A stretch of DNA of 64,000 nucleotides from Antennarius striatus (Eukaryota; Chordata; Actinopteri; Lophiiformes; Antennariidae): positions 24,540,501 to 24,604,500 of the forward strand of contig NC_090782.1 of assembly GCF_040054535.1 (NCBI RefSeq), in the 5' to 3' direction. Positions 23,801-33,910 of this stretch are shown here, one piece after another (the first letter of the stretch is position 1; the number at the start of each line of letters is the position of its first letter). The translations under genes were made by a program, and so were the position numbers. The notes under the pieces were generated by a model. The model ran no database searches and was not told the origin of the DNA. It was given only the letters and a program-made list of their open reading frames with translations.

Positions 23801-23868
23801 GTTAGCTTCAGACGCAACAGGTTTAGACACCCCCCACCCCCCCCAAACTCTTTCCCTCGAGGGGGAAG
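17872..23868 (-). other. 6 kb without coding signal; putative zbtb37 3' UTR or intergenic
   Basis: The stretch downstream of the zbtb37 stop has no recognised exons or RNA genes on either strand. It is AT-rich and crowded with TTAGC/GCTAA words. It includes a (CCAA)n run near 20080-20118 on the plus strand and an AACCC-rich patch at 22975-23035. A long 3' UTR is known for mammalian ZBTB37 (from memory), so part of this may be transcribed. Confidence 0.35.
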
Positions 23869-26023
23869 TCAATCGGGACCCGTGGTGGAAACGGATCCCT
23901 GAGGACCCTCGTTGTATTGCCCCCCGCCGCCGCCGGTGCCGCCACCAACACCCCCTCCCTCCGGTTCCTCCTGGCTCGGGGAGGCCTCGTCGCTGGGCCC
24001 TCCCCTGGACGTGACCGAGGCAGTGGTGGTCTCGGGCGAGGCGCTGTGGGCTTCCTGCGGGGCACAACCGGGGTGGTTTTTGCGGAAGTGCTGGTTGAGG
24101 ATGGCCTGGAAGGGGAAGCTCTTCCCGCAGACGTGGCAGTGGAAGGGCTTGTTGCCCGTGTGCTTCCGGATGTGGTACTCCAGCTGGTCCTTCCTCGTGT
24201 ACTTCTTGCCGCAGATGCGGCAGACGAACGGCGTGATGCCCATGTGGAGGCGCATGTGGCGGTCCAGGCTGCCCTTCTGGTTGAAGGACTTGCAGCAGTA
24301 GATGCAGGTGAGCCGCGGGTTGTAGCGGAACCAGCGGTCGCCCACCTGCTCCCGCAAGTAGTCCTCGTAGCCGCCCATGTCGAACGCCGCGTGCTCCTCC
24401 CCCTGACGGGAAGAACGTGGCGTTAATACGGACCAGGACCAGAAGGAACCGCGGCAAACAGATGAGTTCCAGAACCAGATCGGTCAGGTGTGAACCCCTT
24501 GTTGTACCCGTTTTTTTATATTCAAAATCCCAGTGAGTTTCTGAACTAACTAGGTGTTGAATTATTATTATATGTTAATTATTATAAACATTGTATTTAT
24601 ATTTATGTTATTATTATTTATGTTTACTGTTTATGTTTGCACTTTTACTTTTACACCAATCTTGCTTCATGGTGCTTTCAATTGCCCCTTGGGGACTAAT
24701 AAAGTTTCTTGAATTTGAATTCCTTTCAACCTTGATGCTCCAATAGGAAGCCGACTCATCGATGACTCGTTTTCGTTAGCGTTAGCCTCCTACTTCCTGT
24801 TTTGAGGTGTAATGACACGAGGGTTGAGCAGCGGCACCCGTTTATCCTACGGGTCTCAAAGGCAGCACGCCGTTGCCTCCGGCCGACCCGCTTCGGGCGG
24901 TCCTACCTGGGAGCTCGGCTGTCGGAGGTCGTCGGCGCGGCTGGGCGACTCGCTCTTGGCTCTCTGGCGCTCCGTCAGGACCACCACGCTCCCGGTGGGA
25001 CTGAACCTGACGGATAAACAAACAAACAACACGTCAACAACAACAACAACAACAGCAACACGCCGACACCCCGGGGGTTACCGCCCACCTGTCCGTCTCG
25101 CTGAAGCTGGACGACGGCTGGGTGCTCCGCCCCCCCAGGGCTCCTCCCACCGGCCCCGTCACCAGCGTGCTGCGTCCCGACGTGTCGATCATCACGGTGG
25201 CCCCGCCCTCCTCCTCCTCCTCTTCCTCCCCCGCCGGCCCCCCTTCCTCGCCGATCCACTCCTCCATCCTCTCCATCTTGATCCTCACCCGGTCCATGGC
25301 GGCGCCATCCTCGGCGCTGCCGCTGCGCTCCGGCTCGCCGCTCGTCTCCACGTACCACTGCCCGGCGCGGTTGATGCGGAGGATGGGCTCCTTGCCCCCC
25401 CTGCCGGCGCCGGCGCCTCCGACCCCCTCCATCCCGCTGTGCTCCACCGTCGGCGCCGGGCTGAGCGGCTCCTCCGCCGGGCTGACCGCCTCCGCGCCGC
25501 CTCCTCCTCCTCCTCCTCCTCGCGGCCCGAGGAGCCGCAGACCGCCGTGGACACTGCGGCCGCCGGCCTCCAGCGTCCGGTTACCCCTCGACCCCCGAGG
25601 CTCCTCCGGGGGCTCCTCGTCCAGGTCGGCCAGGCTGATCTTCAGGTGGATGCCCTCCAGGATCTGCGTGCAGCGGTCGATGATGTGCTGCATCTGCAGG
25701 AAGCTGGCGGCCGTCAGGTAGCTGATGATGTCGGCGAGCTGCAGGCACAGGCGCCCCGTGTAGCAGAAGGACAGCAGCTGCTCGAACACCGTGGGGTTCC
25801 GGATCACCGTCAGCGACACGGTGCTCATCTGGCTCAGGGACATGTGGTCCCGGAAGTACGGCGAGCTGGCGGCGAGGACCACCTTGTGCGCCCGGAAGCT
25901 CTGGCCCTGCACGTTGACCACGATGTCGCACAGGCGGCCCTGGACCCGCAGCTGGTTCAGGTGCGACAGCACCGAGTTGCTGAAGTCCGGGATGTCCAGC
26001 TGGATGCTGCCGGAGCGCTCCAT
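23869..26023 (-). CDS. zbtb37: BTB zinc-finger transcription factor ZBTB37, complete coding region, 3 exons
   Basis: Minus-strand coding exons: 26023-25089, 25006-24907, 24402-23869, phases consistent, 522 aa (human 503). Starting MERSGSIQLDIPDF, the first exon carries the BTB/POZ domain (about residues 25-125, with LCDIVVNVQGQSFRAHKVVL) and then a low-complexity acidic and glycine-rich linker. The middle exon reads FSPTGSVVVLTERQRAKSES. The last exon has three C2H2 fingers (cysteines 378/381, 406/409, 434/437; histidines 394/398, 422/426, 450/455) and a Ser/Gly-rich tail. BTB mediates dimerisation and corepressor contact, and the fingers bind DNA in the nucleus. The gene is convergent with serpinc1, as in other vertebrates. 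An untranslated first exon is predicted above 26388. Confidence 0.96.
24590..24722 (+). mobile_element. LINE 3'-end-like repeat in zbtb37 intron
   Basis: TTTGCACTTTTACTTTTACACC, then CAATTGCCCCTTGGGGACTAATAAAGTTTC and a TTGAATTTGAATTC tail. It is the plus-orientation relative of the copies at 6205-6600 and 55915-56090. It lies in the intron between the second and third coding exons of zbtb37, antisense to the gene. Confidence 0.6.
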
Positions 26024-26387
26024 TCCGCCGGGGGGGGGGAGGGGGGTTCTGCTAAACCAGGAAGAAACCAGGTCAGAACCAGGAGAACACACGCGCCTCA
26101 TTTGACCTTTGACCTCAGCCTGAACGTTTGTCGGGGTTAACACATTTCTGAAGTTGCACCGGGAAACGGAGCGGGACACACCAGGGAATGGAGGAGCTCG
26201 ACACCCCCCAACCGGATCAGGGTCGGACTAGAATCTGGGTCCTGGTGTTGGATCCTGTTCTAGGTCAGACCTGAATACCGGACCGGTTCTGGTGTCAGGT
26301 TTAGTAAAAGCATCAAATGACGTGACAGAACCCAGAACCATGTGGAACCAGGCTCAGCGGGTCTCAGGTGTACCGCCGGACTCTCAC

Positions 26388-26670
26388 CTGAAGGGGGTTC
26401 TGGGGGAGATCGGGTCTGGCTTCGGGGTGTGGTGCTGACGAGGCTTCGGTCCTGCAGCTAGCTGAGCATCGTTAGCAGGGTGAGAGACGTCGGCAGCTCG
26501 AACCAGCCCGGCTCGGCCCGTCCGGGTTCGGCTCGGCTCGGCCCGGCCCGGCCCGGCAGACTGCAGCTCCACCCGCCGCTCCTCCGAGCTCCGCTGCTCC
26601 AGCGGCGGGTTCAATGCAGGGGAAGAGCGGCTGAGCTCGGCCTCCGGTCCGTCAGCAGCCGCTCCGCCGC
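26388..26670 (-). promoter_or_regulatory. zbtb37: zbtb37 untranslated first exon and CpG-island promoter
   Basis: A minus-strand donor gtgagagtc begins at 26387, directly below a very GC-rich stretch with a short GCCCG/GCTCG tandem run at about 26515-26557. The coding exon has an acceptor-like tttag near 26053, so a non-coding first exon here would splice to it. There is no TATA box; GC content and CpG density indicate a broad promoter. Confidence 0.5.
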
Positions 26671-26928
26671 CATGCCTCTGGATGTCGGTTCAGGCTCGGT
26701 TCGGTGTCAGCGGACCGCCGCTGCGTCTCATCTTCCGTTTTCACGGCAGAAGGGCCGAGGCTGCAGGAAGGAAGGAGGAAAGGAAGAAAACGCGCGGGGG
26801 ACTCTGGGAAACGTAGTTTATAGCTGCAGACAGCTGGTTGAGAGGACGTGCTGGAAAAACGACTTTTCCCGGCATGCATCTGTGAAGCCTGAGCATGGTC
26901 ATCATGACACTTGGAGTTTGGCAGTTTG

Positions 26929-26966
26929 GCGCGCGCACGCGCACGCGCACACACACACACACACAA
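26929..26966. repeat. (GCGC)/(CA)n alternating purine-pyrimidine tract
   Basis: An uninterrupted alternating purine-pyrimidine run that begins GC-rich (GCGCGCGCACGCGCACGCGC) and passes into (CA)n, about 280 bp upstream of the zbtb37 promoter. Such sequence is the classic Z-DNA-prone type. Confidence 0.9.
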
Positions 26967-27104
26967 ACTGGGAAACAACGTTATTGATTTATTAGTGGTC
27001 AATAAAATGATTATTAATAATATTAATATTAATACATTTAATAATTTAATATATCTCCTTTAAATTTCCTTTTTAAACTTAAATTTAATTTTGAAATGAC
27101 TCAT

Positions 27105-27860
27105 ATTTTACTTTTTAACCCTTTCAGTCTTTTTATACTTTCATGCCTCTTTTTTTCCTTAATTCACGTTGAAGAGATTTTTTATCTTAATTTATTTAAA
27201 CCATTAAAATCAGTGGGGTTTTTTCTGTTGATTGTGATCCATCAGTTCTTTCTGTTAATTTGTCTATTGATTAGTTTCTGTGGAGATCAGTTCATGCATT
27301 TTAATACTGAGTTGTGATTGGCTGCTAACGACCCTCATCACCAAGCAGATCACCTGATCAGTCATCAATAACCCGGTCTTCATCAAAGCAGGTGATGCAG
27401 TAGAACAGATACATATTTGGAAGGTAATCAGATTAAATTTTGTTAGATAAATATAATCATAATTATATTCATTCATTCAAAATGGAATAAAATAACAAAT
27501 GTGGAAAATTTAAAACAGAAAAATATTGTCTTTGACAATATTTTGTACCTGAATGTCTGTAATTTTATATAATAATTAGGTCTTAAACTTCAATCCAGGA
27601 CTTCAAATATTCATTAATCTTCATTTTATTCTGTAGACCTACTTTTAACTTTTAAACTTTAATTGCATATCTTTAAAATGTCTTCATATTTAAAGTAAAC
27701 TTATGAAGTAGTTCGAGAAGTTTTCTCCAGGAGGTTTTAGGATTTAATTTGACAGGAAAAATGAAAGATTCAAACACATGAAAACAATTAAAGCAAAAAC
27801 ATAACATTCAAATCCTCCAGGATGATCCGGATCCGACCTGCAGGTGGCGCCAAAGTACCT
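27105..27860. repeat. Duplicated segment, copy A
   Basis: This consists of a left part (about 27105-27380) and a right part (about 27385-27860). The right part recurs in the same orientation at about 41390-41800 (shared strings include CAAATGTGGAAAATTTAA, CTTCATTTTATTCTGTA and GTTTTCTCC). The left part recurs in inverted orientation at about 40868-41215 (shared TTAGTTTCTGTGGAGATC and GAGTTGTGATTGGCTGCTAA). Identity by eye is roughly 80%. The end of the right part carries CCTGCAGGTGGCGCC at 27837-27851, which fits a CTCF core motif. Confidence 0.75.
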
Positions 27861-28590
27861 GAGTAGGATAGGAGGGGAGACCGGATCTGTTTGGGTGTCC
27901 AAACGACTGGTAGGTGATCAATGCATGTCCGGCCATTTAGGGATTAGGAAAATTTTCAGTGGTGTTCTCCGTTTCTTCTTCTGACAAACACAAAGTCTCT
28001 CACATTTCTCAAAAGTGAGCGTTAGTTTGGGTGGATACTTGAGGTCCAAAGAGAAGACAGTAGGCTTGTGGTAGGCTGGTCAGACCTCTGCCCACCAGAT
28101 GAATCCTGAGAGTCTTTATCTTCTTCACAGCCTTGGTGGGAGCTGTTGGACCTGGAATTTATATGTAACTGTACTCACCTATCAATGCACAAACTCCACC
28201 TCTCGTGACAAGAACCAGTCCAAAACCTGCCTGTTCTGCCACGTCACGGCACTGGTTGATCCATCAACTCACCAAGACAACTAAAAGCCTATTCAGAGTA
28301 ATTAATAAAACACTGTTCATTCTAATAGATTTAAGTAAATGACTTTGTTCTTATTAGCAGTTCTCCTAGTAAAATGGACTGAAAACCCAATGGAACCACA
28401 TGTCTGACCTTATCTTCATCAAGAACATCTCTGGCCTGGTCTGTTGCATCAATACTTCAGAGTCTGGAATGGATTCTGTCTTCTCCCTGTTTACAATGTT
28501 GTTGTCTGGTTCTCAAGAGGAAATACTGCTAAAGCTACACTTTGATAATGATAGGGACATCCTGGCACAGATATGGATGGGTCTTACTGA
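27861..28590. other. Spacer with no recognised gene
   Basis: Mixed-sequence DNA. Short open frames show no splice-site context or family motif. Confidence 0.4.
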
Positions 28591-28599
28591 CACACCCTT

Positions 28600-28690
28600 G
28601 AGCTGAATAGCAGAACCCAAGGTTGCTTTAGAACAATTAAAATCTGCACTTCCCTTGTAACTCCTTATAGCTTTATTCACTTGTCCTATG
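28600..28690 (+). pseudogene. Very weak retroelement reverse-transcriptase remnant
   Basis: A short plus-strand reading contains KVALEQLKSAL, reminiscent of the connection region of retroviral or LTR-element polymerase, then stops. Nothing else in the surrounding 0.5 kb is readable. Described only as a possible old LTR-element trace. Confidence 0.2.
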
Positions 28691-29405
28691 TACACAGTTC
28701 AAGAGTGTGTTCAAGTTTTAACTGCACACAAACAATCCTACTGATATTAAATGAACGCCCCCCCCCCTGGAATCCCAATCCAACTTCCTGAAGCATTCAA
28801 TAGAATATTATTTGGATCCAGACCACATCTGTTCTAGGTCTTAGTGTAACATAATTTTATCATTTTGTCCTCACATTTTTGAAGGCAATTTAATTCCCTC
28901 TTTCCTACAATGACCAAGAATCTTCAGAAAACCATTGAAGATCCAGATGATTACCTCATGTCGTTGGGTCTTTACATAGCTTTCTAAAGACAAAAGGCTA
29001 AAATATCTTGATTCTGTATTGATCAGGTATCTGGCTGAAAAGTCACCTGCTGATTGATGTCAGTTTCTACACAGATGCATTTTGTCTGATGGGAGGAGTG
29101 CACAAACATTTCTGACAAATGTTTTAGCGTAATTACTGAGCCAACAAATACTTCAGTGAAGTCAACTACTGTACAATTATCTTGTCATTTCAAAATTACA
29201 AGACAAAATAAACTACTGAAGAGAAGTGTCTGTTTAACCAGAAATTCCAGAAGTGAATGAGTGATACATGTACAAACAGGTAATTTAATTACGTAATAAT
29301 CCCCGTGAAGACGACTCCATGAACATCCAAAGAGAAGTCAACTGAAGAGTTGGAGTCAAAACAGGTTCAGAAATGTACGACTAAAAAATATCAGGACCCA
29401 GTTCG

Positions 29406-29639
29406 TCAACCACTTTTGATAGTCTCAAACATAAAATACGAGATCAATTGTTGTCCAACTGTATTACAGTGCAGTACATGAGACAAAAGAGTTCTGAAGG
29501 CTGACATGAGAGGTTCCTCAATAAATCCCCCATTTATATTCAGAGTAAATCCAAAATACTCCATGATAGTCCTTTGTGTCTCTTCCATACCAAGAAAACT
29601 ATTTATGTCCTCCAATGGCCTTGTTCTAGGCGTATACAT
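29406..29639 (-). CDS. Unrecognised 77-residue open frame
   Basis: Minus strand, starts with a true ATG and ends at TGA in an AT-rich neighbourhood where open frames of this length are not rare. I recognise no family, signal peptide or membrane segment, and no flanking splice signals stand out. It directly precedes a LINE tail, so it may be transposon-derived. Probably not a functional gene. Confidence 0.12.
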   Translation of the reverse strand: MYTPRTRPLEDINSFLGMEETQRTIMEYFGFTLNINGGFIEEPLMSAFRTLLSHVLHCNTVGQQLISYFMFETIKSG

Positions 29640-29759
29640 CTTGAGATATAGACCTTTATTGTCAGGGGCCAGCTATCGGTACAGCTATCAAGATCCTCCA
29701 ATTGTGCTCTTTTAAACCAGCTGTTTTGATGCCTTTAGACTCGTATGGTTTTTGCTTTT

Positions 29760-29931
29760 ATCCATGTTTTATGTTTTTAATTAATTAATTTTACTTACCA
29801 CATTTGACCCATTTTGTCTTTCATCTATTATGTTTGTTCTTTTTATTTATTTGTCCGTACAGCACTTTGGTCGACTGTTTGTTGTAAAGTGCTCAAGAAA
29901 TAAAGATTGGATTGGATTGGATTGGATTGGC
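29760..29931 (+). mobile_element. L2-like LINE 3' end with (ATTGG)n tail
   Basis: Contains GTCCGTACAGCACTTTGGTCG, then TAAAGTGCTCAAGAAATAAAG and five ATTGG repeats at 29906-29931. This GCACTTTGG...AAGTGCT...AATAAA arrangement with a short simple tail is typical of vertebrate L2/CR1-group LINE 3' ends. Confidence 0.7.
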
Positions 29932-30830
29932 TGTTGTCTTTGACTCAGTCAGTCACTCCATTCTTTTATCTTGTCTTGAACAGTGTGTTGGTTTGAAAGG
30001 TACAGAACTTGGCTTAAGTCTTATTGCCCAGAAGGAGTTCCTCTGTCCAACTCTGGGTTTTTTTCTTCTTCTGTGGTTCGTCTCTCCTGTAACTATTTTC
30101 CTTATATATTCTGCTCCTGGGTTCCATTTTTAACAATTATATCTCCTTCCAGTGTGTTCTAGACAACATTCAGTTACGTACCTCTACAGGCTAACACCAC
30201 AGACTCACTAGAACCCATCAGACTCTGCTAGAGTGATCTGAAAACATGGCAGGACCTAAAGATTCTCTGTCTAAATGAATATAAAATTGAAGTTGTGTTT
30301 GGTTGTTGTGAATTTTGTTGTTGGCATTTCTGGCCCACTTTGGTCACCAGTTTGACCAACTGTCAAAAATCTGGCTGTGATTTTTGACCGATTTTAAATT
30401 TGACAATAAAATTTGCTCTGTCGTCAAAACCAGCTTTATCCAACTGAGGCTACTGGCTAAAGTTAAGCCTTGAGGTCTTTTAGAGAGTCTTTCGTATTTA
30501 TATAAGAACTCATTATGATTACTGTAACTCTGTATGTAGGTGTGGATCAATGTTGACTTTACCATTTGTAGTTCGTAGTGCAAAATTCTACTTTGAGCTC
30601 TGAGGTCACCCAATAATAATGAAACTGGATGTTCCTACATCATGTAGTGACAGAACCTTTCAATGGCTGCATCAGATTTGTGGATCACCTTCCCTCTGCA
30701 GTTACAAACTGCTTGGATAGTCGAGTCTTTAAAGTCTCAACTAAAGTCCCATCCGTTCTCACTAACCTTCAGCTGGAGTTCAGTCAGACATGATACATTC
30801 CATTTTGTTTTGTCTTTGTTGAATCTGGTT
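29932..30830 (+). pseudogene. Degenerate L2/Rex-like LINE reverse transcriptase
   Basis: Reads with frameshifts and stops. AVVFDSVSHSILLSCLEQCVG resembles the RT palm block of fish LINEs (F-D-x-V-x-H). Later pieces include PTVKNLAVIFD at about 30355 and, near 30663, a block reading LWITFPLQLQTA and then ESLKSQLKSHPFSLTF, the conserved C-terminal motif (LW..LP.......FK..LK..LF.L.F). It abuts the ATTGG tail of the preceding LINE in the same orientation, so one element is nested or recombined into the other. No intact protein remains. Confidence 0.75.
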
Positions 30831-31557
30831 GTATTCAATGTTACACCCACAAGTTTCATCAGGAAGAAGAGGCGGAGAGAGAGATTCTCCCTCTAGTGGT
30901 GAAATGAACCCCTGTCTCGTCAGGAATGTCGTCCTGAATGCTGTTCTTCCTTTTTAACTGGGTTGGGCTGTTGTAAACAGTTCAGGATTTATTTTTTTTT
31001 CAAAGAATTTCCAATTTAGTCAAATTTCAGACATGAAATTGGCCTGAAATGACAAAATAAATGATAAATTACAAATAATGATTAATAATGGTCTTATTAT
31101 TGGTACCTTATTTTACTTATTGGTACCTTAAATACATCAAAATAAATGGAACATTCAAGAGTATTGTGCTTCATCTGCTGGTGGAGATAAAAACAAATTT
31201 CATCGAAATAAAAAATATGCAGAAGCAAATGTCTCATTTGAAAAACTGAAAATCACCCCTTCTGTGGGGTCATGTTGCTTCACCATACTTTGACATGCAG
31301 TTGTTTAAAGTAGTCACTGGACTTGTGGAAAACATGTACCAAGATTAAATGAAGACACAGAAAACCAGACAACAATAAAAGATTAAATCAACAATTTTAA
31401 AATATCAATTGGACACTATTCAATTTTATTTCTTGATTTTGATCAAATAATGCAAAAGGAAAAAATCAGATTCAACATGGAATGTTGTCATCGTGACTTC
31501 AGTTCATGATTGGACAGACAAGGAACACCCTCCAGCATTCAGGTATTAGTGTGTTTG

Positions 31558-31595
31558 TCAGTTAGTTAGTTAGTTAGTTAGTTTGTTAGTTAGGT
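31558..31595. repeat. (TTAG)n tract upstream of the Ly6-type gene
   Basis: About eight GTTA/TTAG units, one broken by GTTTG. It lies 72 bp before the start codon, so it may be in the promoter or 5' UTR. Confidence 0.85.
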
Positions 31596-31666
31596 GTTCT
31601 CAACACCCAGACATTAAAGTACAGGAGAGATCAAGTATCTCTATCTCCAGTAGTTTCCTCTTCATA

Positions 31667-33181
31667 ATGGTGAAGCTGATCCTTTCTCTGGCTCTAGCCT
31701 GGACTCTCTCCGGCTCAGGTAACTGTAACTCATCTTTGAAGCCTGATTCATTCACCAGTATTGATCAGTTGATTATTAGTTATCTGTATCCATCAGCTCA
31801 TGTGTCTGTGTAGGTTCTCAGTCATCCAGGTCATGGTTATCCAAAAGCTGTTGAGTCGATCCACTGGACGTTAAGAAAGTTCTTGAAAACGTTTTGTCTC
31901 TCATCCAAGAGAACTGAAGAAGTCTCTTGGATGAGAGACGAAACGTTTTCAAGAACTTTCTTAACGTCCAGTGGATCAAGTCAACAGCTTTTGGACATCA
32001 GCTCATGTTGTTCTCTTTACTACAGTTGGAGCTAATTCTAGTCTTCAGTGTGAAACCTGTGGTATTTTTACATGTCCCACCACGGAAACGGCAAACTGTA
32101 CTTCAGAGACGATGTGTTTCACATCCTCCTCTAACAGTCAGTATTTCTTTATCACAACTCTTCTGTGAATTCTGCATGTTTGTCTTCTTTCCATCAGCAG
32201 TATCTAACTCTGCTTTGGTTTCAGGCACACTAGATACGTTCTCAATAGCGATAAACTCGAAGGGATGTGCACCGTCCTCCCAATGCCCATCCTCTGGCAT
32301 CCAGGTGTTTTCATTCAGTTTTGGTAATTTCAGTTCGGACATGATTCTTGAATGCTGCAACACAACTAACTGCAACTCTGGAAATTTTACCAGTAAGTAT
32401 GGCTGATTAGAAATAGTTCATTCTCATCAGTGTTCTATGTTCCTCAGATAAATGACTTTCTGTTTTCTCTTAGTTCCTATGATTCAGTCAACCAACAACC
32501 TGACGTGTTGTCTGAATGCTAATTGCACCGAACAACTCCAGTGTAGGGGAATACAGAACCGCTGCATTCAAGTATCTGGTGAGACCTTATGAGACGATAA
32601 CAAGTTCTAGATGAGACTCTCATTCTCTCATTCCTGCTGTGTTCACATTAGTGTCTGAAGGGATCCTTTTATAGACTGTCTTTACCTGTGTCCTTTAACC
32701 AGGTGACAAATGCATGAACATAAAAATCAACCCAACACACCACCAGGCTCGTTGTAGGAGAACACATTTTTATTCTATAGTTAGACTGTATTATCTATTC
32801 CTTCATCTTTGTTTTATGTTTATGTGTTCCTGAAATTACAATTATGAATCATTACTGCCTGAGATCAACAGTAGTTTGTCCAGTGACAATGATTTCTCAT
32901 TTCCAGCGGGCATGCCATCAGAACCACTTTCAATCTTCGGCTGCACATCTGACAACTTGTGTCTGGACAACCAAGTTCCTTCCAACATGAGTCTGTTCTT
33001 TAGCAACGACACCACCTGTTGCAACTCCAGTCTGTGTAATATCGCCCCAACCGTGACCACAATTCCTACCACAATAATTCCAAACATGACAACTCCAACC
33101 ATTGTTGCAACCACCAGCGATGCTTGCTCCGTCAGTCTGGGTTTGATCCCTCTGCTCCTGGGACTCTTTTATCACTTCTAG
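31667..33181 (+). CDS. Ly6/uPAR-family GPI-anchored surface protein, two-domain type
   Basis: Five exons: 31667-31718, 32026-32136, 32225-32392 (an in-frame alternative acceptor gives 32201), 32474-32578, 32907-33181. All are GT-AG, phases fit, about 236 aa. A signal peptide (MVKLILSLALAWTLSGSG) is followed by two three-finger domains. The first runs from LQCETCGIFTC to ECCNTTNCN; the second from NNLTCCLNANC through QCRGIQNRC to TTCCNSSLCN, each closing with the CC....CN signature. A Thr/Ile/Pro-rich stalk (TVTTIPTTIIP) leads to a hydrophobic C-terminus (SLGLIPLLLGLFYHF) ending at the stop, as expected for a GPI signal. N-glycosylation sequons are frequent. The layout resembles the fish Ly6/PLAUR and phospholipase-inhibitor-like group, which expands by lineage. 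The ligand is unknown and no orthologue name can be given. Confidence 0.82.
31841..31995. mobile_element. Foldback (inverted-repeat) element inside Ly6-gene intron 1
   Basis: Two arms of about 72 nt (31841-31911 and 31923-31995) are reverse complements with only about three mismatches, separated by about 11 nt. The core CTTTCTTAACGTCCAGTGG/CCACTGGACGTTAAGAAAG is easy to see. GTTCTCAGTCATCCAGGTCAT precedes it, a string I associate with a repeat common in fish genomes. The right arm ends 30 nt before the exon 2 acceptor. Confidence 0.9.
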
Positions 33182-33480
33182 AACCAGAAGGAACCTCACC
33201 AGCAGGTCCTCATATGTATCCACTATTATCACACTTTAACAATAATCAGTCAGGGAATGTTTGTGTGTTTCTAATCACGTATTTACAACCAGCCAGCATT
33301 CAGAACATGCATCACTCTGCCAAGGTCACCACCACAAAACCTGCAGAACCAGAAGATGTGTTTGAAACTCCATCAGAGAAAATTTTTGAATACTTTGAAC
33401 ACTGGTTTGACTGGAAACTGCTCCATGCAACATGGAGAATGCTAGAAATTTGTGTCCAGCCTTTTGAATCATGTTTCTCT
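33182..33480. other. Ly6-type gene 3' flank
   Basis: Probable 3' UTR and flank of the Ly6-type gene. No clear AATAAA is seen close to the stop. Confidence 0.35.
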
Positions 33481-33484
33481 GCAC

Positions 33485-33582
33485 CAAAGACACAACGACG
33501 GATGAGTGTGGGAGCGAGATCCGAACAGACAATCCTACGCTCATTGGACAATCTGCTCTACCACCTGGGCCACTGACGCCCC
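33485..33582 (-). mobile_element. tRNA-derived SINE-like element
   Basis: On the minus strand: GGGGCGTCAGTGGCCCAGG, then TGGTAGAGCAG, a good RNA polymerase III A box, then about 30 nt later TGTTCGGATCT, a degenerate B box, then CTCGCTCCCAC and GTTGTGTCTTTGG. This order matches a SINE family common in teleosts (from memory). The decayed B box suggests it is old. Confidence 0.6.
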
Positions 33583-33910
33583 AGTTATCACTTAAAATAT
33601 GATTTTAATCCAGATACCCTTTGCAAATATGTGAAATCTATTTGAATGACTGACTCTGAATGATCTCAGATAGATATTGGTGGTGGTGTGATATATCCTC
33701 CTGTCTCTGGTGCTGGACTGAAACGTAATACATATTGATCCTCTCCAAAGTATTTTGTCTCATAATTCTGTTATATTGGGATGTTGTCTCTCTGTACACT
33801 CTGGATTATTAATCTAATTCAAAAAATTTTGAACACTGTTTTTTGCAGCTTTTACCCTAAAAAAGGTTTTTAAGCGGGTCAAAGTATACATGAACCCCAT
33901 AAACCCCACC

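Noticed and set aside
23917-25721. Long plus-strand open frames across zbtb37
   Set aside because: Antisense shadows of GC-rich exons that encode the BTB and zinc-finger domains on the minus strand.
26670-28600. GAS5-like snoRNA host gene divergent from zbtb37
   Set aside because: No box C (RTGATGA) and box D (CTGA) pairs with the right spacing were found by eye.
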